DNA of 11,652 nucleotides from an uncultured Calothrix sp. (GTDB taxonomy: Bacteria > Cyanobacteriota > Cyanobacteriia > Cyanobacteriales > Nostocaceae): positions 1-11,652 of the forward strand of contig CAKZYM010000087.1 in assembly GCA_937884685.1 (NCBI GenBank), read 5' to 3'. The position numbers and the translations under genes were made by a program. Each line of letters begins with the position of its first letter. Position 1 is the stretch's first letter. The notes beneath the pieces are model-generated. The model was not told where the DNA came from and searched no databases. It worked only from the letters and a program-made list of their open reading frames with translations. Of this stretch, positions 6,581-11,652 are shown one piece after another.

Positions 6581-7056
6581 CTTATATTTCCTATGAGCTA
6601 GATAAAGAATTAGAGATGAAAGGTAGATGTTTGATTCTTGATTAGAGCAGATGAATTGATGATTCAGTATTTTTCAGGTTGAAAATGCCAACTTAAATGA
6701 ATTATTAATATACAATTATGAAATTATTTGACGTAAACAAGTAATTTATAAATTAACAATACTATGAAATATTCTCAGAAGAATTTTTATTGGTAGAATC
6801 ACTATTGGTGAAATCACACATAATCACTGTCTTGTCAGTTTTCAGGAGACACATGGTATATGTAAAATATTATAAAAATATAATATAAATGTTACGTTGC
6901 ACACAAGTATGTATTACCTGTTTAATTTTTATAGAAAATTGCGTTAAGCCGTGTTACCTGCGATTATTTGATTATCCTTAAAAATACAGCAGTTAAAGCG
7001 AAAATATTATTATTATTGAAATTAGCTCCATTGGGCTATATCGGCAACATCAAGGC

Positions 7057-7062
7057 TAGGAG
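7057..7062 (+). promoter_or_regulatory. Ribosome-binding site of the 7071 gene
   Basis: TAGGAG, 8 bases before ATG 7071. It is one of the best Shine-Dalgarno sites in the window and supports this start. Confidence 0.7.
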
Positions 7063-7070
7063 TACTGTAT

Positions 7071-7598
7071 ATGAAGTCGTCAATCAAAAGCGCTGAAGCA
7101 GTTCAAATCATTTCAGAGTTTGTAGAACTGCAAAATAATCTGAATTTAGCATTTCGCCAGATATACCCCAATGTCAGTAAATCCTTCTCTGCTAACTGTC
7201 CCCGTCAGGGTTTGTTGTCACTACAAGAAGAAAAATGGACGTTTGATAAACATGGAGTAGGCGTTTATTTTCAATCGGAAAAGTCCTACATTATAGTTGA
7301 TATTCATGCTGGATTTGTAGACTATCCACAAGCATTTGATGCATGGCGACTAGTACAATATTTTGAATCAAAAGGTATAGAACAAATTTATTATATAAAT
7401 GATGTCTTTGACCTTACAAATAAAGTCAATAACGAAGATATTGTTGATGATTTATTAGAACATCTTTTAGAAGATAATATTATCGAAATTGTTTTACCTA
7501 AACTTAAGCTATACGGTTTGAAAAATACATCTACAGATTCTAGAGCTAGAATTTTAAGTCAGTTGTCGCGGTTGTTTAATGAAGGGAATGGGGATTAG
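7071..7598 (+). CDS. Small soluble protein of unknown function (possibly DUF6896-like)
   Basis: A 175-residue acidic protein with no signal peptide or membrane segment. Its most distinctive part is EEKWTFDKHGVGVYFQ (53-68) followed by a hydrophobic strand YIIVDIHAG and AFDAWRLVQYFESKGI (88-103). A Trp-x-Phe-x-x-His-Gly-x-Gly-x-x-Phe pattern followed by Trp-Arg-Leu and Tyr-Phe is what I recall of the DUF6896 family, but this assignment is from memory and weak. The C-terminal third is helical and rich in Asp, Glu and Leu. The last residues, EGNGD, and the stop are encoded by the beginning of a repeat tract, so the natural C-terminus may have been altered. The start is supported by TAGGAG 8 bases upstream. 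The preceding 639 bp are non-coding. It is convergent with the methyltransferase gene. Function is unknown; an immunity-type role is only a guess. Confidence 0.75.
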   Translation: MKSSIKSAEAVQIISEFVELQNNLNLAFRQIYPNVSKSFSANCPRQGLLSLQEEKWTFDKHGVGVYFQSEKSYIIVDIHAGFVDYPQAFDAWRLVQYFESKGIEQIYYINDVFDLTNKVNNEDIVDDLLEHLLEDNIIEIVLPKLKLYGLKNTSTDSRARILSQLSRLFNEGNGD

Positions 7599-7600
7599 GG

Positions 7601-7628
7601 AGTTAGGAGTTAGGAGTTAAGAGTTAGA
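7601..7628. repeat. Heptamer tandem array AGTTAGG, 4 units
   Basis: AGTTAGG twice, then AGTTAAG and AGTTAGA, in the 46-bp gap between the convergent unknown-protein and methyltransferase genes. Confidence 0.85.
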
Positions 7629-7644
7629 CGAGTAATAATCATTC

Positions 7645-8970
7645 TTATCTCACTATCTCCCCATCTCCTTGTCTCCCTATCTCCTTCTCTACTTTCTTCC
7701 TCTTCCTCCGCTCAATAATATTTTCATCAACTCCAAATCTTGCAGCAGCTTGAGACATATTTAACTGTAATAAACTATCATCACCTAATTTCCTTGTTTG
7801 CTGTGGTTTAACTGGGATAATTCCTAAAGCATAAATAATTTCTGCCCCAATTGCTCTAGCTAACAAAGGTGGAACTGAGTTTCCTATCTGTCGGAATCCA
7901 TGCCATTTTGTCAGGTGAAAGCGGAACCAGTCGGGGTAAGAATGTAAACGTGCTGCTTCTCTGACGGTGATACATCTGGGGGTTACAGGATGAATCGGAC
8001 GGGGAGAGGTAAAAGCACCACGATTTCTCGGTGTTCCTGCTCTTAAGGTTTTACAAATTCCGTTTGCATCTAATTTATGAAAGTGACTAATCGGTTCAGT
8101 TTTACCGGGTTCTGTTTGCTCAAATCGTTTAACAGATTGTGGACTATGTTTTGTCCGATTACTTGAAGTTAGAAAATAAGAATCAAATAAACGCTCGTAA
8201 GAATAATCATTTTCAAGTGATGAAAGACCTCGTAAGTAATTACTATAGTCGCTAGGTTTACCGTAATCAGCAATTACCCAATCTCTTTCCATCAATTCAG
8301 AATAGTTTTCCACTTCTGGTAAATCACCAATAGCATCCCAAACTGTAGGAGTTGCTGATAAATCTGGATTATTGATAATATATTTCGATTTTTTAGATAT
8401 ATTTGGTGTTGTCAGCGGTTGGGGATATTTTGGTAAATTTAAATTTTGACGACATCCTAAAAGAAACAATCTAGCTCTATCTTGAGGAACTCCATAATTA
8501 GCAGCATTAATAACTTGATAATTTTCTTCTATTTGATAACCATTTTTTTCAAACTCTTCGATAACTTCTAATAAAAATTTCCGATGTTCTCCTACAGTTA
8601 ATCCAGGTACATTTTCAAATACAAAATATTTTGGCTGTAACTCTAAAATTAGTCGTAAAAAGTGAAATACCAAAGAATTTCTAGGGTCATCCAAAGCCCG
8701 CTTCCCCATCATAGAGAAACCTTGACAGGGAGAACCACCAAAAACAACGTCAATTTCTTTATCCCTAATTTTAGATAGTCTTCTGATTTTCTTTCCCGAA
8801 ATCTTCTCTACATTTGCACATAAAGTAGACCAAAAAGGAAAATTAAATTCATGAATAGCACAATGAACCGGGTCTAATTCCACAGCAGCAAGCACATCGA
8901 AACCAGCTTGTTCAAAACCAAGACTCATCCCCCCCGCACCCGCAAATAAATCTACAGCAATAGGACGCAT
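7645..8970 (-). CDS. DNA (cytosine-5-)-methyltransferase, apparently solitary
   Basis: A 441-residue C5-cytosine methyltransferase with all key motifs in order: I, DLFAGAGGMSLGFEQAGF (7-24); IV, GGSPCQGFSMMGKR with catalytic Cys82; VI, FENV (118-121); VIII, QDRARLFLLG (163-172); a variable target-recognition region at about 190-300; IX, CITVREAARLHSYPDWF (333-349); X, QIGNSVPPLLARA (361-373). It transfers methyl from S-adenosylmethionine to cytosine in a specific DNA site. No restriction endonuclease, Vsr or helicase gene adjoins it, so it is probably an orphan. I chose ATG 8970, giving MRPIAVDLFAG; in-frame starts at 8997 (ATG) and 9024 (TTG) would add residues encoded by repeat-like DNA. 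A tail LLQLNMSQAAARFGVDE (about 400-416) follows motif X. The last 14 or so residues (EKEIGRQGDGEIVR) are encoded by an octamer repeat array. It resembles the cyanobacterial CGATCG-type methyltransferases, an inference from memory. Confidence 0.92.
   Translation of the reverse strand: MRPIAVDLFAGAGGMSLGFEQAGFDVLAAVELDPVHCAIHEFNFPFWSTLCANVEKISGKKIRRLSKIRDKEIDVVFGGSPCQGFSMMGKRALDDPRNSLVFHFLRLILELQPKYFVFENVPGLTVGEHRKFLLEVIEEFEKNGYQIEENYQVINAANYGVPQDRARLFLLGCRQNLNLPKYPQPLTTPNISKKSKYIINNPDLSATPTVWDAIGDLPEVENYSELMERDWVIADYGKPSDYSNYLRGLSSLENDYSYERLFDSYFLTSSNRTKHSPQSVKRFEQTEPGKTEPISHFHKLDANGICKTLRAGTPRNRGAFTSPRPIHPVTPRCITVREAARLHSYPDWFRFHLTKWHGFRQIGNSVPPLLARAIGAEIIYALGIIPVKPQQTRKLGDDSLLQLNMSQAAARFGVDENIIERRKRKKVEKEIGRQGDGEIVR
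7649..7688. repeat. Octamer tandem array CTCCNNNT, 5 units, inside the methyltransferase 3' end
   Basis: CTCACTAT, CTCCCCAT, CTCCTTGT, CTCCCTAT and CTCCTTCT in exact 8-bp register. On the minus strand this purine-rich array encodes the hydrophilic C-terminal tail of the methyltransferase. Confidence 0.8.
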
Positions 8971-9307
8971 TTTCAGTGAACAGTTATCAGTGAACATTAT
9001 TAAGTAGCGAGTAGCAAGTAGCAAGTAGGGAGTGTGTCTCCTTGTCTCCTAATCTTCTCCTCTTTCGACTCTCTACTCATTCTCGCGATATTTACATACT
9101 AGTACTAATGTTCGCATTTGTCATTTTAATCTCAAAATCTGCTTCGCTCACAGATGGTCTATTAAATTGGGATGTAATTTAATAGTTGCTGGTTTGATAT
9201 TTGCTTATTGGGTACGATTTTTATTAATACTAGGTTGATTATTATTTCGGAAAAATATTGCTTTAATACCTAATTTTTTACGAATGCATTGTGGGTTGTA
9301 ATTTATT
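8971..9307. other. Intergenic region upstream of the methyltransferase gene
   Basis: It holds a heptamer array at 9003-9030 and CTCC-rich repeat-like DNA to about 9070. The octamer palindrome TACTAGTA lies near 9097. A plus-strand open stretch ending at the stop codon about 9236-9238 encodes a hydrophobic helix but has no usable start codon. The methyltransferase promoter must lie here on the minus strand, but no clear -10/-35 pair was identified. Confidence 0.5.
9003..9030. repeat. Heptamer tandem array AGTAGCA, 4 units
   Basis: AGTAGCG, AGTAGCA, AGTAGCA and AGTAGGG. It overlaps the possible N-terminal extension of the methyltransferase frame, which argues for the internal ATG at 8970 as the real start. 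Confidence 0.85.
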
Positions 9308-9529
9308 TTAGTTTTTATTTGATAAATACTTTTTTATTTCAAGTTCGGGAAAGATATCGTATTCCAAGAAAAATTTTATTAGATAAAATAAATCTAGTTC
9401 GCGAGGAAGTCCTATTTCAACTAAAAAACGTTTCAATTCCTCTGATATATTTATGCTTTTCAAGGCTTCCGGTTTTGCACGACTGAGATTATCAAATCCC
9501 CAAAAATCTATTAACTTTTGATAACTCAT
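9308..9529 (-). pseudogene. Short SUKH-like ORF, probably the N-terminal fragment of a larger gene
   Basis: A 73-residue frame begins MSYQKLIDFWGF and contains ISEELKRFLVEIGLPRELDL, then YLIKFFLEYDIFPELE and a stop. The pattern of a helix ending in FL-x-E-x-GLP followed by a hydrophobic strand resembles the start of SUKH (SMI1/KNR4) domains, which include immunity proteins against contact-dependent and polymorphic toxins. SUKH domains normally run to about 120-150 residues, so the C-terminal half is missing. The sequence beyond the stop is AT-rich with several stops and no continuation I could recognise. No good Shine-Dalgarno precedes ATG 9529. The plus-strand frame across the same DNA has no family features. 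It could be a decayed immunity gene or a small real protein; the SUKH assignment is by eye. Confidence 0.4.
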
Positions 9530-9557
9530 ATTTTATACAAAGTATTTTTTATAAATT

Positions 9558-9610
9558 AGCCCACGCAGCTGGGCTTCGCATATGTAGCCCCATGCTTCGA
9601 GGATGAGGGC
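9558..9610 (+). repeat. Two GC-rich hairpins in an AT-rich intergenic region
   Basis: AGCCCA (9558-9563) pairs with TGGGCT (9570-9575) around a 6-base loop. A second hairpin pairs GCCCCAT (9587-9593) with ATG-A-GGGC (9603-9610, one bulge) and is followed by ATTTTATT. Neither terminates an obvious plus-strand gene. They look like a dispersed intergenic palindrome pair. Confidence 0.5.
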
Positions 9611-9660
9611 ATTTTATTCCAAACCTACGGAAACCAAAAGCGTTAAATAACAGACTTGAT

Positions 9661-9691
9661 GCAAACAGGGGTTTGCTGTATCTTCCCTGTT
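9661..9691 (+). promoter_or_regulatory. Two mutually exclusive hairpins in the symporter leader
   Basis: GCAAAC (9661-9666) pairs perfectly with GTTTGC (9671-9676) around AGGG. AACAGGG (9664-9670) alternatively pairs with CCCTGTT (9685-9691). The two stems share bases 9664-9666 and cannot coexist. The end is 22 bases before the symporter ATG, in the expected 5' leader. A regulatory role is inference. Confidence 0.4.
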
Positions 9692-9713
9692 ATTACTTAC
9701 TGCTAAAAATTAC

Positions 9714-11522
9714 ATGCTACAGCTAGTTGATTATCTAATTATTGCTGTTTACTTAATTTCTATAATCGTCTTCGGGATTTACCTCGAACGTAAAGCTTCT
9801 GCGGGTATTGATTCTTATTTCTTGGGAAACCGAAATATGCCATGGTGGGTTTTGGGTGCTTCGGGAATGGCATCGAATACCGATTTGGCTGGTACGATGA
9901 TTATCAGCGCTTTGATTTATGCGGTGGGAGCGAAAGGATTTTTTATCGAAATTCGCGGTGGTGTGGTGTTAATCATGGCGATTTTGATGATTTTTATGGG
10001 TAAATGGAATCGTCGCGCTCATGTAATGACGCTAGCTGAATGGATGCGGTTTCGTTTTGGTGAAGGTAAGGAAGGAAATACCGCTCGGGTTATCAGCGCT
10101 ATTGCAAATTTAATGTTTGCAGTGGGAGCGATGAGCTTTTTTACGGTTGCAGGTGGAAAATTTTTAGGTCAATTTCTTGGAATTAATGATAATCTTGCTT
10201 CTATTGCTCTAGTTTCTCTGGCTTTAATATACACGGCTGCCAGCGGTTTCTACGGTGTTGTGTGGACTGATGTTTTTCAAGGTGTTTTGATTTTTATCGC
10301 GTTAATTTACGTTTGTGTTTTAGCGCTGCAAACTGCAACTATTCCGGAAACATTCTCAGTCTCGATTCCTGTTGGGGATGTGTTTGAGCTAAAGGAGTGG
10401 AATTTTTCTGACTGGAGCAGTATTACACCGTCTTTAACTTTAGATTTACCTGGAGATTATTCTGCGTTTAATTTATTTGGTGGAGTAATTTTCTTTTATT
10501 TAATCAAAGAATGTATGGCTGGTATCGGTGGAGGTGGTGGTTATATGGTTCAGCGCTACTTTGCTGCAAAAAGCGATAGAGAAGCGGGTTTACTTTCTTT
10601 ATTCTGGATTCTATTGCTTTCATTTCGCTGGCCACTCGTTACCGCTTTTGCGATGTTAGGGATTCATTACGGTGCTACTCTAAGCGTTATTTCAGACCCA
10701 GATTTATTTTTTCCTACGGTTATCGCAGAATACGTCCCGGTAGGAATCAAAGGAATATTGATAGCTTGTTTTATTGCAGCAGCAATGTCTACTTTTGACT
10801 CTATCATCAATTCCAGTGCTGCTTACTGGGTCAAAGATATTTATCAAGCATATTTAAAACCAGAAGCATCTAGCCGAGAATTACTTTTCCAAAGTCGTTT
10901 AGCATCGGTGGTAATTGTAGTTGTAGGAATGCTATTTAGTTACCAAATTAAAAATATTAATGAAATTTGGGGATGGCTAACTTTGGGATTGGGTGCGGGG
11001 TTAGCAATTCCTTTGGTATTAAGATGGTATTGGTGGAGATTTAACGGTTATGGATTTGCTATTGGTACAGCAGCAGGTATGTTAGCAGCCATAGTTACTA
11101 AAGCATTTATCATCAATAATATAGATTCACAGTTACAAGAATACGCTTTGTTTCTTATCCCCAGTATTTCCTCATTTGTTGGCTGTATCATCGGTACATT
11201 TACAACCAGACCAACAGATTTACAGGTAATAGATAACTTCTATAAAGTTACCAGACCATTTGGTTTTTGGGGAATCGTGCGGAAAAATCTTCCAGCTAAC
11301 ATTCAACAGAAAATTAAAAATGAAAATCGTCGAGATATTGTTTCTACATTGATTGCAATTCCCTGGCAATTGATTTTATTTATGTTGGGAATTACCTTTA
11401 TGATGAAGCGATGGGATATTTTTGGTACTCTTTTGGCAGTATTCATAGTACTCTCAATTGCCTTATATTTTACTTGGTTTAAATACCTTTCTAAAGAAGT
11501 TAAAATTACTGAAGAGTTGTAA
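9714..11522 (+). CDS. Sodium:solute symporter (SSS/SLC5 family)
   Basis: A 602-residue integral membrane protein with about 13 hydrophobic helices, the usual SSS size and pattern; it would couple inward Na+ flow to uptake of an organic solute across the cytoplasmic membrane. The first helix at about 5-25 is followed by the family pattern DSYFLGNRNMPWWVLGAS (33-50) and SNTDLAGTM (54-62). SGFYGVVWTDVFQGVLIF (177-194) matches the conserved TDxxQG segment. IAAAMSTFDSIINSSAAYW (354-372) corresponds to the helix whose Ser/Thr residues contribute to the Na2 site in structurally known members. The substrate cannot be told from the sequence; sugars, amino acids and carboxylates are all possible. The ATG at 9714 has no clear Shine-Dalgarno. 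The C-terminus ends with two helices in about 540-590. The gene stands alone, with a leader carrying alternative hairpins. Confidence 0.9.
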   Translation: MLQLVDYLIIAVYLISIIVFGIYLERKASAGIDSYFLGNRNMPWWVLGASGMASNTDLAGTMIISALIYAVGAKGFFIEIRGGVVLIMAILMIFMGKWNRRAHVMTLAEWMRFRFGEGKEGNTARVISAIANLMFAVGAMSFFTVAGGKFLGQFLGINDNLASIALVSLALIYTAASGFYGVVWTDVFQGVLIFIALIYVCVLALQTATIPETFSVSIPVGDVFELKEWNFSDWSSITPSLTLDLPGDYSAFNLFGGVIFFYLIKECMAGIGGGGGYMVQRYFAAKSDREAGLLSLFWILLLSFRWPLVTAFAMLGIHYGATLSVISDPDLFFPTVIAEYVPVGIKGILIACFIAAAMSTFDSIINSSAAYWVKDIYQAYLKPEASSRELLFQSRLASVVIVVVGMLFSYQIKNINEIWGWLTLGLGAGLAIPLVLRWYWWRFNGYGFAIGTAAGMLAAIVTKAFIINNIDSQLQEYALFLIPSISSFVGCIIGTFTTRPTDLQVIDNFYKVTRPFGFWGIVRKNLPANIQQKIKNENRRDIVSTLIAIPWQLILFMLGITFMMKRWDIFGTLLAVFIVLSIALYFTWFKYLSKEVKITEEL

Positions 11523-11534
11523 AATATCCCCCAA

Positions 11535-11552
11535 CCCCCTTTTTTTAGGGGG
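11535..11552 (+). terminator. Palindrome after the symporter gene, possible terminator
   Basis: CCCCCT (11535-11540), five T, A then GGGGG (11548-11552) forms a 5-6 bp G/C stem with a T-rich loop 13 bases after the symporter stop. No U-tract follows the stem, so this is either a weak terminator or a member of a dispersed palindromic intergenic repeat often seen in cyanobacteria. Confidence 0.4.
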
Positions 11553-11622
11553 CTAAATAGATAAAATTCTTGCAATACAAAAATAATTAAGTATAGTTAT
11601 CAAGGTTCATAATTTTACCCAA

Positions 11623-11637
11623 CACCCTGTAAGGGTG
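11623..11637. repeat. Short perfect inverted repeat at the right end
   Basis: CACCCT, a 3-base GTA loop, then AGGGTG, followed by CGGCTACAC. It resembles dispersed palindromic repeats in filamentous cyanobacterial intergenic DNA. No gene is visible in 11523-11652. Confidence 0.6.
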
Positions 11638-11652
11638 CGGCTACACAAACGA

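Larger units (their letters stand above)
6432..7070. other. 639-bp AT-rich intergenic region between divergent genes
   Basis: No convincing protein gene is present. The left part holds two heptamer arrays. Farther right there is a 15-bp-period pair, ATTGGTAGAATCAC (6789-6802) and ATTGGTGAAATCAC (6804-6817), and a pair GTATTACCTG / GTGTTACCTG (6911-6920 and 6951-6960) exactly 40 bp apart. A TATAAT at 6879-6884 lacks a clear -35 partner. A short 11-codon ORF (6853-6888) has AGGAG 4 bases upstream. The region is unusually long for this window and probably contains the promoter and a leader of the 7071 gene; a small RNA cannot be excluded. Confidence 0.6.

Noticed and set aside
8971..9024. N-terminal extension of the methyltransferase to TTG 9024 or ATG 8997
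   Set aside because: The extra residues derive from heptamer and other repeat-like DNA, while ATG 8970 places motif I at the usual distance from the N-terminus.
9122..9238. Plus-strand stretch encoding a hydrophobic helix (LIVAGLIFAYWVRFLLILG)
   Set aside because: No in-frame ATG/GTG with a ribosome-binding site; AT-rich DNA gives such stretches by chance.
9289..9486. Plus-strand open frame of 65 codons
   Set aside because: Overlaps the SUKH-like frame, lacks a ribosome-binding site and shows no recognisable pattern.
11303..11575. Minus-strand open frame of 90 codons starting LFSPLKKGGWG
   Set aside because: Mostly antisense to the symporter; its N-terminus comes from an intergenic palindromic repeat often mis-called as coding in cyanobacteria.

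Overview
The window looks like chromosomal DNA of a filamentous, probably heterocyst-forming cyanobacterium (Nostocales). The evidence is AT-rich DNA, two exact HIP1 palindromes (GCGATCGC at 879-886 and 5338-5345), many 7-bp tandem arrays of the STRR type known from heterocystous cyanobacteria, and a PAP/fibrillin gene, a family of cyanobacteria and plastids. No rRNA, tRNA, CRISPR array or transposase gene was seen.

Layout. 1-1060 (minus): the N-terminal 353 codons of a NACHT-type P-loop NTPase that runs off the left edge. 1106-1537 (minus): a SufU-like Fe-S scaffold gene whose start codon abuts a heptamer array. 1721-2605 (plus): an AraC-family regulator. 2650-3258 (minus): a PAP/fibrillin protein with a TTG start. 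3311-3350: four GCAA half-sites repeated exactly every 10 bp, a candidate AraC-type operator. 3460-4182 and 4194-4946 (plus): two SDR oxidoreductases in one operon, the second broken by a single in-frame TAA. 4947-5048: a 33-codon ORF resembling the tail of a zinc-type dehydrogenase. 5103-6431 (minus): an Era-like GTPase with a DUF697-like membrane-associated C-terminus; its stop and start codons both lie in heptamer arrays. 6432-7070: a long AT-rich non-coding stretch with several direct repeats. 7071-7598 (plus): a small soluble protein of unknown function. 7645-8970 (minus): a complete C5-cytosine DNA methyltransferase with no visible restriction partner. 9308-9529 (minus): a short SUKH-like ORF, probably a fragment. 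9714-11522 (plus): a sodium:solute symporter. 11523-11652: palindromic intergenic repeats.

How the parts may fit together. The clearest functional unit is the SDR operon with its phased operator-like repeats and the nearby AraC regulator. It seems to be decaying: the second SDR has a nonsense codon and a possible third dehydrogenase survives only as a tail. The NACHT NTPase, the solitary methyltransferase, the small unknown protein and the SUKH-like fragment suggest an accessory or defence flavour, but no complete defence system can be shown here. The most distinctive structural theme is that 7- and 8-bp repeat arrays sit exactly on gene boundaries, supplying start-codon context, stop codons and even C-terminal residues.
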